DNA of 32,442 nucleotides from Luteitalea sp. Its GTDB lineage: Bacteria; Acidobacteriota; Vicinamibacteria; Vicinamibacterales; Vicinamibacteraceae. A program made the position numbers and the translations under genes. Each line of letters starts with the position of its first letter. Within the stretch, counting starts at the first letter, position 1. The notes under the pieces are model-generated. The model did no database searches, had not been told where the DNA came from, and worked only from the letters and a program-made list of their open reading frames with translations. This document shows, piece by piece, positions 22,406-30,699 of this stretch. The stretch lies in contig WHTZ01000073.1 in assembly GCA_009377495.1 (NCBI GenBank), positions 1 through 32,442 on the forward strand. Direction: 5' to 3'.

Positions 22406-23412
22406 CCGACCAAGCCCACGAACGCGTTCAGGCGTATCTCGATCGCACGGGCCGCGCCGCGCGCGGCGGGCGCATGGTGATGCTCACGAGCGACGCGTCG
22501 GATCGACGATACTTCCGGGTGCTCACGCCGGGCGAACCGTCGATCGTGCTCGCCCTCTACCCCTCCAGCTTCGATCCTCAGCGGCTGTCGTTTCTCAACG
22601 TGACGACGTTACTGGCCGAGATGCCTGTGCCGATCCCGGAGGTACTCGACTGCGCGCAAGACCTCGGCATTCTCGCGCTGGAGGACCTGGGCGACGTCAC
22701 GCTGCAAGCGCACGTTGGCGCGGCACCGTGGTCGGATCACGCGGCGTTGTACCGCGAAGCGGTCCTGCTGATCGCCAAGCTACAGCGCCGCGGAGCGGAG
22801 CTCGCTTCGTCGCGCTACCTACCCTACGCGGTTGCGTTCGACGTCGAGAAGTTGACCTGGGAGCTCGAGTTCTTCATGAAGCACTTTCTCGGCGCGTACC
22901 GCGGTGCGTCGCTCGACGAGGCGACGCGCACGTCCTTGCGCGAGGAGTTTGCGATCATCGTCGAGGCGATGGCCTCAGAGCCCCGCGTGCTGTGTCACCG
23001 CGACTACCATAGCCGCAATCTGATGCTGCACAGGGGCCGTCTCTATATGATTGATTTCCAGGACGCACGCATGGGGCCAAACACGTACGACTTGGTATCG
23101 TTGCTCCGCGACTCGTACGTCGACGTGCACGACACAACGGTCAACGGTCTGATCGCATATTTCCTCGCGCTCACCGGCCAGGCAAACCATCTCGATGACT
23201 TCCGCGCGCGCTTCGATGTGATGGCACTCCAGCGCAACTTGAAGGCGCTCGGCACATTCGGCTATCAGACGACGGCCCGCGCAAACCCGGTCTATATTCA
23301 GTACATCCCGCGCACGCTACGCTACGTCCGGGACAATCTGCTTCGCAACCCGACGCGCTTGGGCCGCTTACACGAGCTACTCGCACGGCATCTCGGGGAG
23401 CTGAAGGGGTAA
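22402..23412 (+). CDS. amgK: AmgK-like sugar kinase (aminoglycoside phosphotransferase fold)
   Basis: The 336-residue protein belongs to the phosphotransferase group that includes AmgK, the anomeric MurNAc/GlcNAc kinase of the peptidoglycan recycling bypass. Seen are 'LTSDASDRRYFRV' (28-40, family lead-in), 'LALEDLGDVTL' (91-101), the catalytic loop 'LCHRDYHSRNLML' with D201, the metal-binding 'IDFQDARMGPNTYDLVSLLRDSYV' with D218, and the closing 'ALQRNLKALGTFGY' plus 'YIPRTLRYVRDNL', all typical of AmgK. The GTG at 22402 overlaps the stop of the nucleotidyltransferase by 4 nt, which fits the family start. If correct, the pair makes alpha-MurNAc-1-phosphate and then UDP-MurNAc without MurA. 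The adjacency is strong support, but the substrate is not proven by sequence. Confidence 0.88.
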   Translation: MTDQAHERVQAYLDRTGRAARGGRMVMLTSDASDRRYFRVLTPGEPSIVLALYPSSFDPQRLSFLNVTTLLAEMPVPIPEVLDCAQDLGILALEDLGDVTLQAHVGAAPWSDHAALYREAVLLIAKLQRRGAELASSRYLPYAVAFDVEKLTWELEFFMKHFLGAYRGASLDEATRTSLREEFAIIVEAMASEPRVLCHRDYHSRNLMLHRGRLYMIDFQDARMGPNTYDLVSLLRDSYVDVHDTTVNGLIAYFLALTGQANHLDDFRARFDVMALQRNLKALGTFGYQTTARANPVYIQYIPRTLRYVRDNLLRNPTRLGRLHELLARHLGELKG

Positions 23413-23446
23413 AGGCCTTTTCCCCTTTATCCCTCTACCCCTTTGC
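23404..23446. repeat. Near-perfect palindrome and 7-nt-period array after amgK
   Basis: aaggggtaaagg (23404-23415) is followed without a loop by ccttttcccctt (23416-23427), complementary except for one base. It continues with ccctttatccctctaccccttt, units at about 7-nt spacing, and tacccctt (23437-23444) can pair with aaggggta (23404-23411) as an alternative stem. It spans the amgK stop codon and may terminate transcription or protect the 3' end. Confidence 0.7.
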
Positions 23447-23464
23447 TTTAAGCTGACCATCGGC

Positions 23465-24337
23465 GTGGAATTCGGACTGTCTACCCATCTCGTGCATCCC
23501 GAGCGCCTCGGTTGCGCGCACCTCGACGCGCTCGCACAGGCGGCATTCACGCGCGTCGAGCTGTTCGCGTTACGGAGTCACTTCGACTACCACGACACGG
23601 CCGCCGTGCACGCGCTCCGCAGCTGGCTCAACGAGACGGGGCTGACGCTGCACAGCGTCCACGCGCCGATCGCCACCGAGCTCACCAACGGTGTCTGGGG
23701 TCAGCCGTTCTCGATCGGCGCCGCTGACGCGGCGCGCCGCACCTTGGCTGTGGAGGAAGCGGCGCGCGCGCTGGCCATTGCCGACGAGGTTCCATACGGG
23801 TACCTCGTCGTCCACGTCGGCGTGCCCGATCCGTACGCGACGCCGGGCGACAACCAGGCGGATGCGGTGTGCCGGAGTGTGCGCGAGCTACACACGCTCG
23901 CGGCGCCGCGCGGTGTGCGCTTGGCGCTCGAGGTGATCCCCAATCGGCTGTCGACGCCCGACGCCTTGGTGAGGCTCGTCGACGAGGAGCTCGAGATTCG
24001 GGACGCCGGCATCTGCTTCGATTTCGGTCACGCGTTCCTCATGGGCGACGTCGTCGAGGGCGTGGAGATCGCGTCCGGGCACCTGCTCACCACACACGTT
24101 CACGATAACGGCGGCACAAGGGATGACCATCTCTTGCCGTTCGGGGGCCGCATCGACTGGCCCGCGGCGGCAACGGCGCTTCAAAAGATTGGCTACGAGG
24201 GTGCGCTGGTGATGGAGCTCGCAGCAACCGGCGATCTCGACGCCACGCTGGGCGCCGCACGGGAGGCGCGACGTCGTCTCGAGACCTTGTTCGACCCCGC
24301 CCAAGCCGACTGGAACGCTTGGAACGACCTTCAGTAG
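23465..24337 (+). CDS. Sugar phosphate isomerase/epimerase-like TIM-barrel protein
   Basis: The 290-residue protein belongs to the xylose-isomerase-like TIM barrel / AP endonuclease 2 superfamily. Probable metal and substrate residues are in the expected order: H66 ('HSVHAPI'), H117 ('VVHVGV'), E156 ('LALEVIPN'), D186 and H189 ('ICFDFGHAF'), H211 ('THVHDN'), D220/H222 with 'LPFGGRIDW', and E251 ('VMEL'). The start is GTG at 23465; the barrel's first strand ('FGLSTHLV') begins directly after it. No Shine-Dalgarno is seen; ctttaagct lies about 10 nt upstream. Family members act on sugars, inositols or hydroxypyruvate, and the particular substrate is unknown. AsnRS begins only 4 nt after its stop, so they are probably cotranscribed. 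Confidence 0.88.
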   Translation: MEFGLSTHLVHPERLGCAHLDALAQAAFTRVELFALRSHFDYHDTAAVHALRSWLNETGLTLHSVHAPIATELTNGVWGQPFSIGAADAARRTLAVEEAARALAIADEVPYGYLVVHVGVPDPYATPGDNQADAVCRSVRELHTLAAPRGVRLALEVIPNRLSTPDALVRLVDEELEIRDAGICFDFGHAFLMGDVVEGVEIASGHLLTTHVHDNGGTRDDHLLPFGGRIDWPAAATALQKIGYEGALVMELAATGDLDATLGAAREARRRLETLFDPAQADWNAWNDLQ

Positions 24338-24341
24338 TTCT

Positions 24342-25637
24342 ATGCCCATTGCATACATCCAAGACATCGCGAAGCACGAAGGCCAGGACGTGACCATCCG
24401 CGGCTGGTTACACAACCGCCGCTCCAGCGGCAAGATTCACTTCCTCGTCGTCCGCGACGGAACGGGATTCATCCAGGCTGTCATGTCCAAAGCCAGCGTG
24501 GGAGATGAGACGTTCCAGAAAGCTGATCACCTTGGCCAGGAGAGCGCGATCATCGTCAGGGGGCAGGCACGTGCCGATGCGCGCGCTCCCGGCGGCTACG
24601 AGATCGAGGTGGGTGATCTTCAGGTGGTGAGCGAGGCACGCGATTACCCGATCTCCCCAAAGGAGCACGGCGTCGAGTACCTTCTCGATCGGCGCCATCT
24701 CTGGATACGGTCGCAGCGCCAGCACGCCATCCTGCGCGTCCGCCACGAAGTGGTCAACGCCGTTCGCGATTTCTTCAATCGCGAGGGGTTCGTCCTCGCC
24801 GACGCCCCCATCTTCACGCCGTCGGCATGCGAGGGCACCACGACGCTGTTCCCGGTCCAGTACTTCGAGGACGACACGGCGTATCTGACGCAGAGCGGGC
24901 AGCTCTACAACGAGGCCACGGCGCTGGCGCTCGGCCGTGTGTACTGCTTCGGTCCGACGTTTCGCGCGGAGAAGTCCAAGACCCGCCGGCACCTCACCGA
25001 GTTCTGGATGGTCGAGCCGGAGATGGCGTATGCCACGCTCGACGATGTCATGCGCCTCGCCGAGAAGCTGGTGGTGTCCGTGGTTGCGCGGGTGTTGGAG
25101 GCGCGACAGCCGGAGTTGCGTGCGCTCGAGCGCGACCTGAGCCGACTGGAGCTGGTGCAGGCGCCGTTTCCGCGGATCACGTATGACGACGCCATCGAGC
25201 GGTTGCGAGCGGCTGGTCAGCCGGTCGAGTGGGGCGGCGACTTTGGCGGCACTGACGAGACAGTGCTCTCGGGGCTGTTCGATCGCCCGGTCATGGTGCA
25301 CCGGTTTCCGGCGGCAGTAAAGGCCTTTTATATGAAGCCGGACCCTGAGCGACCGGAGGTTGCCCTTGGCGTCGATCTGCTTGCGCCAGAGGGTTACGGC
25401 GAGATCGTCGGCGGTGGCGAGCGCCTCGCGGACTACGATCTCCTGCTCGAGCGCGTCAAGGCCCACGACCTCCCACCTAGTACATTTGAGTGGTACCTCG
25501 ACCTCCGGCGTTGGGGCTCCGTGCCGCACGGCGGCTTCGGCATGGGCATCGAGCGTGTCGTGGCCTGGCTCTGCGGCCTCGAGCATGTGCGCGAGACGAT
25601 ACCGTTCCCGAGGATGCTCTATCGCTTGGCCCCGTGA
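24342..25637 (+). CDS. asnS: Asparaginyl-tRNA synthetase
   Basis: The 431-residue class IIb synthetase charges tRNA-Asn with asparagine. The N-terminal OB-fold anticodon domain (about 1-100, 'VTIRGWLHNRRSSGKIHFLVVRDGTGFIQAV') is followed by the catalytic core with motif 1 near 'EVVNAVRDFFNREGFVLADAPIFTPSACEG', motif 2 'FGPTFRAEKSKTRRHLTEFWMVEPEM' (203-228) and motif 3 'GGFGMGIERVVAWL' (397-410). The 'SACEGTTTLFPV' block and the lack of an extra inserted domain place it with AsnRS rather than AspRS. Length is normal. The ATG at 24342 is at the family start, without a clear Shine-Dalgarno, so it may depend on the upstream gene. Confidence 0.96.
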   Translation: MPIAYIQDIAKHEGQDVTIRGWLHNRRSSGKIHFLVVRDGTGFIQAVMSKASVGDETFQKADHLGQESAIIVRGQARADARAPGGYEIEVGDLQVVSEARDYPISPKEHGVEYLLDRRHLWIRSQRQHAILRVRHEVVNAVRDFFNREGFVLADAPIFTPSACEGTTTLFPVQYFEDDTAYLTQSGQLYNEATALALGRVYCFGPTFRAEKSKTRRHLTEFWMVEPEMAYATLDDVMRLAEKLVVSVVARVLEARQPELRALERDLSRLELVQAPFPRITYDDAIERLRAAGQPVEWGGDFGGTDETVLSGLFDRPVMVHRFPAAVKAFYMKPDPERPEVALGVDLLAPEGYGEIVGGGERLADYDLLLERVKAHDLPPSTFEWYLDLRRWGSVPHGGFGMGIERVVAWLCGLEHVRETIPFPRMLYRLAP

Positions 25638-25688
25638 CGGCCAGACGCACCTGTACGTACGAGGATAATGTAAGAAATTGGCTACTGG

Positions 25689-25718
25689 TAGACCTCGCTC
25701 GCGTGGTCTTGTTATACT
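25689..25718 (+). promoter_or_regulatory. Promoter candidate of the rimP-nusA-infB operon
   Basis: TAGACC (25689-25694) and TATACT (25713-25718) are 18 nt apart. The TTG proposed as rimP start begins 6 nt after the -10 hexamer, so the mRNA would be leaderless if that start is right. This fills most of the 87-nt gap after asnS; no hairpin terminator is evident there. Confidence 0.5.
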
Positions 25719-25724
25719 TACCTG

Positions 25725-26267
25725 TTGCATCGAGCCTCGCCTTCAGTCCTGGGTGGCACGGCAGCCGACCCGCGGGTCGAGCGTGTTCGGGGAATGGCCG
25801 CGCGCGTGGCCCGGTCGCACGACCTCGACATCTTCGACGTCGAGCTCAAGCGCGAGGCGGGCGGCTGGCTCCTGCGTATTATTCTCGACCGGCCGGTCCA
25901 GCGTGACAGCTCGGGTGCCGTGCTCGTCGAGTCGTTGAGCACGGCCATCGGCCTCGACGAGTGCCAGCGTGTGAGCGAGGATCTTGGCACGTTGCTGGAC
26001 GTCGAGGATGCCCTCGACCGCGCGTACACCCTCGAGGTGTCGTCGCCGGGCCTCGATCGCCCATTACGAAACGTGGACGATTACCGTCGCTTCACCGGGC
26101 GGCGGATCAAGCTCGTCGTGCCCGAGGGCGTCGACGGGCAGAAGCACTTCGAGGGTCGCCTGCAAGGGGTCGAAGACGAGGCGGTCCTGGTGGAGACGCA
26201 GCCTGGGCGCGTCAGGCACATTCCGTTGCGCATAGTGTCGCGCGCCAGGTTGGGCGTCGAGTTTTGA
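25725..26267 (+). CDS. rimP: Ribosome maturation factor RimP
   Basis: The protein (up to 180 residues) is RimP, which helps assemble the 30S subunit. The N-terminal domain has 'VERVRGMAARVARSHDLDIFDVELKREAGGWLLRIILDRP', then 'STAIGLDECQRVSEDLGTLLDVEDALDRAYTLEVSSPGLDRPLR', the hallmark block, and the C-terminal small beta domain 'YRRFTGRRIKLVVPEGVDGQKHFEGRLQGVEDEAVLVE'. The family usually begins about ten residues before 'VERV', so I keep the TTG at 25725; the in-frame alternatives are a CTG and a later ATG at 25794 that would cut into the domain. It is the first gene of the conserved nusA-infB operon. nusA starts 57 nt after its stop. Confidence 0.9.
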   Translation: MHRASPSVLGGTAADPRVERVRGMAARVARSHDLDIFDVELKREAGGWLLRIILDRPVQRDSSGAVLVESLSTAIGLDECQRVSEDLGTLLDVEDALDRAYTLEVSSPGLDRPLRNVDDYRRFTGRRIKLVVPEGVDGQKHFEGRLQGVEDEAVLVETQPGRVRHIPLRIVSRARLGVEF

Positions 26268-26324
26268 GAGGGCTGGTTGGGGCTCGGTCCGAGCGGTGAT
26301 CGCTCGCGAGCCTGCTGAAGCGTT

Positions 26325-27755
26325 ATGAGCAACCCACTGTTGCAAACTATCGAGTCGCTCGCCAAGGAAAAAGGCATCGATCCACAGCTCGTCATTAGCG
26401 CCATCGAAGAAGCGGTCGCGACCGCCTCGCGTAAGGCGTACAAGACGGGCGAGAACCTAAAGGCGCGTCTCAACCCGGACACGGGCGACGTCGATCTCTT
26501 TGCCGTCAAGGAAGTCGTCGAGTCGGTGACGAGTCCACTCACGGAAATGGGGCTGGACGACGCGCAGACGATGTATCGGGAGTTGTACGGCGAGGAGTAC
26601 GCGGCCGCCATCGAGGTCGGCGACGAAATCGAGTTTCCGAAGTCGAAGGAACCGTTGGGCCGCATCGCGGCGCAGACGGCCAAGCAGGTCATTTTTCAGA
26701 AGGTCCGCGAGGCCGAGCGCGAGAACATCTACGAAGAGTACAGCCAACGGGTTGGCGAGGTCGTCACGGCAACCGTCAAGCGCTTCGAGACGGGTGACAT
26801 CGTCGTCGAGATCGGCCGCGTGGAAGCAAGCCTACCGCGGCGCGAGCAGTCGCGCGCCGAGAACTATAGTGTCGGCGATCGCGTGCGCGCGGTCATCAAG
26901 AGCGTCAACAAGAACGTCAAAGGACCGCAGATCGTGCTCTCGCGCACGGATCCGGCGCTCTTGGTGAAGCTGTTCGAGCAGGAAGTCCCTGAGATCTACG
27001 ACGGCACGGTGATGATTCGCGGGGCCGTGCGCGAGGCCGGTGATCGTGCGAAGGTTGCCGTGTACTCGAGGGAGCGTGACGTCGATCCGGTGGGCGCGTG
27101 CGTCGGCATGAAGGGCACACGCGTGCAGGCGATTATCCGCGAGCTGCGCGGCGAGAAGATCGATATCGTCGAGTGGTCGGACGAGCCGGTCGAGTTCGTC
27201 ACCAACGGCATCAGCCCCGCCAGGGTCCAGCGTGTCAGCATCGTCGACGAAGCCGAAAAAGTCATGGAGGTCATCGTCGAGGACAAACAGCTGTCGCTCG
27301 CGATTGGCAAGAAGGGTCAGAACGTGCGCCTCGCCGCGAAGCTGACCGGCTGGAAGATCGACATCAAGAGCGAGGAAGAGAAGCGCAAGGAGGTCGAGGC
27401 GCAGCTCGAGGGCTTGGCACGTGAGCCCGTCGAAGCCGCGGAGGGCCCCGAGGCCGGCCCAGAGGTGGGTCCAGATGCCGGTCCAGAGGCCGGCCCAGAT
27501 GCCGGTCCAGAGGCCGGCCCAGATGCCGGCCCAGAGGCCAGCATCGTGCCGGCTCCGGCGAGTTCCGACGAGCCGGCTCCCAGCCCAGGTGAAACGCTCG
27601 AGCCGGCAAACGCGGATGCGATGGCTGAAGCGACGACCGAAGGCATGCCTGAGGCTGAAGACCCGAGCCCGGCCGAGGACTCGACGCCCTCGGAGGAGGA
27701 AGCCGTCGCGTCAGCGGCCGAAGGTCATAAGGAAGACACATCGAATCGCGGTTGA
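26325..27755 (+). CDS. nusA: Transcription termination/antitermination factor NusA
   Basis: The 476-residue protein binds RNA polymerase and RNA and controls pausing, termination and antitermination. The N-terminal polymerase-binding domain (about 1-135) is followed by the S1 domain (about 142-205, 'RVGEVVTATVKRFETGDIVVEIGRVEASLPRREQ'), KH1 ('VGACVGMKGTRVQAIIRELRGEKIDIVEW', about 256-284) and KH2 ('SLAIGKKGQNVRLAAKLTGWKIDI', about 325-348). After the core, residues 374-405 are eight GP(E/D)(A/V) tetrapeptides encoded by a 12-nt tandem repeat, and the tail to 476 is acidic and Pro/Ala-rich without a recognisable fold. No strong Shine-Dalgarno precedes the ATG. infB follows after 7 nt. Confidence 0.96.
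   Translation: MSNPLLQTIESLAKEKGIDPQLVISAIEEAVATASRKAYKTGENLKARLNPDTGDVDLFAVKEVVESVTSPLTEMGLDDAQTMYRELYGEEYAAAIEVGDEIEFPKSKEPLGRIAAQTAKQVIFQKVREAERENIYEEYSQRVGEVVTATVKRFETGDIVVEIGRVEASLPRREQSRAENYSVGDRVRAVIKSVNKNVKGPQIVLSRTDPALLVKLFEQEVPEIYDGTVMIRGAVREAGDRAKVAVYSRERDVDPVGACVGMKGTRVQAIIRELRGEKIDIVEWSDEPVEFVTNGISPARVQRVSIVDEAEKVMEVIVEDKQLSLAIGKKGQNVRLAAKLTGWKIDIKSEEEKRKEVEAQLEGLAREPVEAAEGPEAGPEVGPDAGPEAGPDAGPEAGPDAGPEASIVPAPASSDEPAPSPGETLEPANADAMAEATTEGMPEAEDPSPAEDSTPSEEEAVASAAEGHKEDTSNRG
27444..27539 (+). repeat. 12-nt tandem repeat (8 copies) inside nusA
   Basis: Eight 12-nt units encode GPEA, GPEV or GPDA. From the third unit they alternate GPDA/GPEA, so the DNA also reads as a 24-nt unit (ggcccagatgccggtccagaggcc-like, with a few third-base changes). 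The length is a multiple of 3 and unit loss or gain would keep the frame. Confidence 0.9.
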
Positions 27756-27762
27756 GGCAACC

Positions 27763-30699
27763 TTGTCAACTGTTCGGATCTACAAAGTCGCGGAGTTGCT
27801 CGGCACGACGAGCCAGGAAGTGATGGATCTGCTCCGGCAGAATCACGGCATCGAGGTGAAGAGCGCGTCGAGCACGATCGAGGAGGTCGTCGCGCGGCAG
27901 TTCGTCGAGCGGCTCGCGCGTCAGCGGAGTATCGCCCTGCCGAGCGCCTCGCAGATGTTCGTCGAGACGGGCGCACCCAAGGGCAAGAAAGCGAGTCGTG
28001 CAGCCGAGTCGCCAGCCGCGGCACCCAAGCTCGGTCCGCCGCGCCTCGTGAAAACGGCTAAGGCGGTGGCGCTCGAGGCGGAAACGTCGGCCGAGCCCGC
28101 GACAGAGCTCACAGCTGAGCCGGAGGTGGTGGAACCGGTTGCTCCCGAGCCCACGCCTGCGCTCCCGGCACCTCGGCTAGCAAAGCGTCGTGAGCCGACG
28201 CTGCGTATCGAGGAACCGGGAGCACCCGCCGGGTCAAGCACGCTGCCGGCTGAAGCGGTCACGGAGCCCGCTTCGCGTGCGCGGGCCAAGCCCGCGGCCG
28301 CGCGGCCTGCCGCAACCGGACCGGGGTCGCCAGCGCGGCAGCCGCGGCATGCGCCAGAAGCCGCGGCGCGTGAGGCAACGCCCGACGCGACGGAAACCGG
28401 TCGAGTCGACGTGAGCGAGCCCGCTCGCGCGGCGGCCCCGACGTCACAGACGACACCCGGTGCGGAGCCGGCCGCGCCCGCACGACCGGCAGCACCCAGG
28501 GCGCCTGAGCCACACGTGGCGCATCCGAAGCCCGTCGCACCGCTGCCGGAGCCGCCGAGACGTCCCGCGGTACCGCCCCGTCCGGGGCGTCTGGTGCCGC
28601 CGAGCATCCGGCTCCGGGTTGAGGATTCGGGCGCGGCTGGGCGTCCGAGTCCTGCGGCCGCTCCCGGACGCGCGGCGGCCGGCCAGCCGGTCACCACCAA
28701 GAGCTCCAGCGTGCCTTCAGCAACGCGGCCGCTACCGGGCGGTCCGCGACCACTCCCCTCGCAGCCCATCCGCTCGCCGTTGTCGACGACGGCGCGGCCA
28801 AGTTATCAGCCCAGCGCGCGACCGGCGCAGCCACCGCGTCACGTCCCGCCGCACGGGCGGCCGCGACCGTCGGGCTCGCGCATGCGCAGTCGACACACGC
28901 CGCGACCCGCGATGCCAGCCGCGCCCGCGGCGCCGCCGCCCATCACACGGACGGTCACGCTCGCGGAGGGCATGACAGTCAAGGATCTCGCCGACAAGCT
29001 CGACGTCAAGGTCAAGGACGTCCTCAAGCGTCTGCTCGAACGTCGGATCGTGATGACGATCAACACCACGCTCGACACGGAGACCGCCACGACGATCGCG
29101 CGCGAGTTCGGTGCCGACGTGAAGATGCAGACGTTCGAGGAGGAGATGCTGCAGGCCGAGTCGGAGCACGTACGTCCGGAGGATCTCTCGACGCGCGGCC
29201 CGGTCGTCACCGTCATGGGTCACGTCGACCACGGCAAGACCACGCTGCTCGACGCGGTTCGCGAGACACGTGTGGCCGAGCGCGAGGCGGGTGGTATCAC
29301 GCAGCACATTGGTGCGTACCAGATTGGCATTCATGACCGCAAGGTCGTCTTCCTCGACACGCCAGGTCATGAAGCGTTCACGATGATGCGCGCTCGCGGC
29401 GCGAAGGTCACCGACGTGGTGGTCTTGGTCGTCGCCGCCGATGACGGCGTGATGCCGCAAACACGCGAAGCGATCGATCACGCGCGCGCGGCCGGCGTGC
29501 CGATCCTAGTGGCCATCAACAAGGTGGATAAGCCAGACGCCAATCCGGACCGGGTGAAGCGCGAGCTCGCCGACCTGGGCCTGATGCCGGAGGAGTGGGG
29601 TGGCCAAACGGTGGTGGTGCCGGTCTCGGCCAAGAAGCGGGAAAATCTCGAGCTGTTGCTCGAGATGATCCTGCTCGTATCCGACCTGCTCGAGCTCAAG
29701 GCCAATCCGAGCCGGGCTGCGAGCGGCACGGTTCTCGAGGCGAAGCTCGATCGCGGGCGCGGCCCGGTTGCAACGGTCCTGGTGCAGGAAGGTACCTTGC
29801 GCGTGGGCGATACGGTGATCGCGGGCACGGCGGTGGGCAAAGTTCGGGCGCTCATCGACGATCGCAGCCGGCACGTCAAGCAGGCCGGCCCAGCCACGCC
29901 GGTCGAGGTGCTCGGTCTTGGCGAGGTCCCGCAGCCTGGTGACACGTTTCAGCAGGTTTCCGATCCGGCCAAGGCGCGACAGATCACGCTCTATCGCCAG
30001 CAAATCGCGCGACAGAAGTCGCTCGACTCCCGCTCTCGTCGCGTCACCCTCGAAACGCTCCAGCAGCGAATCGAGCAGGGTGAGGTCAAGGAGCTCGCGC
30101 TCATCATCAAGGCGGACGTGCAGGGCTCCGCGGAAGTGCTCGCCGAGACGCTCGTGAAGCTCGGCGACGAACGTGTGAACGTGCGTGTCATGCACGCGGG
30201 TGTCGGCGCCATCAACCGGTCGGATGTCCAGCTCGCGGCGGCATCGGATGCCATCGTCATTGGCTTCAACGTGCGCCCCGACCGCGCCGCCGTCGACGAG
30301 GCGGAGCGAGCGGGTGTCGACATTCGCCTCCACTCGGTGATTTACAACGTCACGGACGAGATCAAGAAGGCGATGGCCGGCTTGCTCGAGCCAACCTACC
30401 GCGAGATCAAGCTCGGCGCGGCGGAAGTGCGGCAGCTCTTCCGCGTGCCGAAGGTCGGGACGGTTGCCGGTTGCCTGGTGATCGAGGGTCGTGTCGTTCG
30501 CTCCGGCGAGGCCCGGTTGCTCCGCGACAACGTGGTGGTCTACGAAGGCAAGCTTGGCTCGCTGAAGCGCTTCAAGGATGATGTCAGCGAGGTGAAGGTA
30601 GGGCTCGAATGCGGCATCTCGTTCGAGCGCTTCAACGACCTGAAGCCTGGCGACGTCATCGAGATCTTCACGGTCGAGCAAGTCGCAGCAGCGGTCTGA
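27763..30699 (+). CDS. infB: Translation initiation factor IF-2
   Basis: The 978-residue GTPase brings initiator tRNA to the 30S subunit. The first 55 residues are an IF2_N subdomain ('VRIYKVAELLGTTSQEVMDLL', 'IEVKSASSTIEEVVARQFVERL'). A long Pro/Ala/Arg-rich linker runs from about 65 to 395, then a second IF2_N block at about 403-455 ('MTVKDLADKLDVKVKDVLKRLL'). The G domain has 'GHVDHGKT' (486-493), 'DTPGHEAF' (532-539), 'NKVD' (586-589) and 'SAKK'. Domains II-IV follow to 'GLECGISFERFNDLKPGDVIEIF'. The start is TTG at 27763: family starts read 'MSTVRIYKVAELLG', and gagg lies 5 nt upstream. An upstream ATG in the same frame at 27421 would lie inside nusA and is not used. Confidence 0.96.
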   Translation: MSTVRIYKVAELLGTTSQEVMDLLRQNHGIEVKSASSTIEEVVARQFVERLARQRSIALPSASQMFVETGAPKGKKASRAAESPAAAPKLGPPRLVKTAKAVALEAETSAEPATELTAEPEVVEPVAPEPTPALPAPRLAKRREPTLRIEEPGAPAGSSTLPAEAVTEPASRARAKPAAARPAATGPGSPARQPRHAPEAAAREATPDATETGRVDVSEPARAAAPTSQTTPGAEPAAPARPAAPRAPEPHVAHPKPVAPLPEPPRRPAVPPRPGRLVPPSIRLRVEDSGAAGRPSPAAAPGRAAAGQPVTTKSSSVPSATRPLPGGPRPLPSQPIRSPLSTTARPSYQPSARPAQPPRHVPPHGRPRPSGSRMRSRHTPRPAMPAAPAAPPPITRTVTLAEGMTVKDLADKLDVKVKDVLKRLLERRIVMTINTTLDTETATTIAREFGADVKMQTFEEEMLQAESEHVRPEDLSTRGPVVTVMGHVDHGKTTLLDAVRETRVAEREAGGITQHIGAYQIGIHDRKVVFLDTPGHEAFTMMRARGAKVTDVVVLVVAADDGVMPQTREAIDHARAAGVPILVAINKVDKPDANPDRVKRELADLGLMPEEWGGQTVVVPVSAKKRENLELLLEMILLVSDLLELKANPSRAASGTVLEAKLDRGRGPVATVLVQEGTLRVGDTVIAGTAVGKVRALIDDRSRHVKQAGPATPVEVLGLGEVPQPGDTFQQVSDPAKARQITLYRQQIARQKSLDSRSRRVTLETLQQRIEQGEVKELALIIKADVQGSAEVLAETLVKLGDERVNVRVMHAGVGAINRSDVQLAAASDAIVIGFNVRPDRAAVDEAERAGVDIRLHSVIYNVTDEIKKAMAGLLEPTYREIKLGAAEVRQLFRVPKVGTVAGCLVIEGRVVRSGEARLLRDNVVVYEGKLGSLKRFKDDVSEVKVGLECGISFERFNDLKPGDVIEIFTVEQVAAAV

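Noticed and set aside
25638..25724. tRNA or small RNA between asnS and rimP
   Set aside because: No cloverleaf or stable hairpin; the gap is mostly accounted for by the promoter.
24408..25730. 440-residue minus-strand open frame
   Set aside because: Antisense shadow of asnS, whose synthetase motifs are complete.
27444..27539. Possible CRISPR array
   Set aside because: Units are 12/24 nt, contiguous, without spacers, and in frame inside nusA.
27421..27762. Upstream start giving a 1092-residue IF-2
   Set aside because: These codons lie inside nusA in another frame and encode Arg/Pro-rich shadow; IF-2 homology begins exactly at the TTG at 27763.
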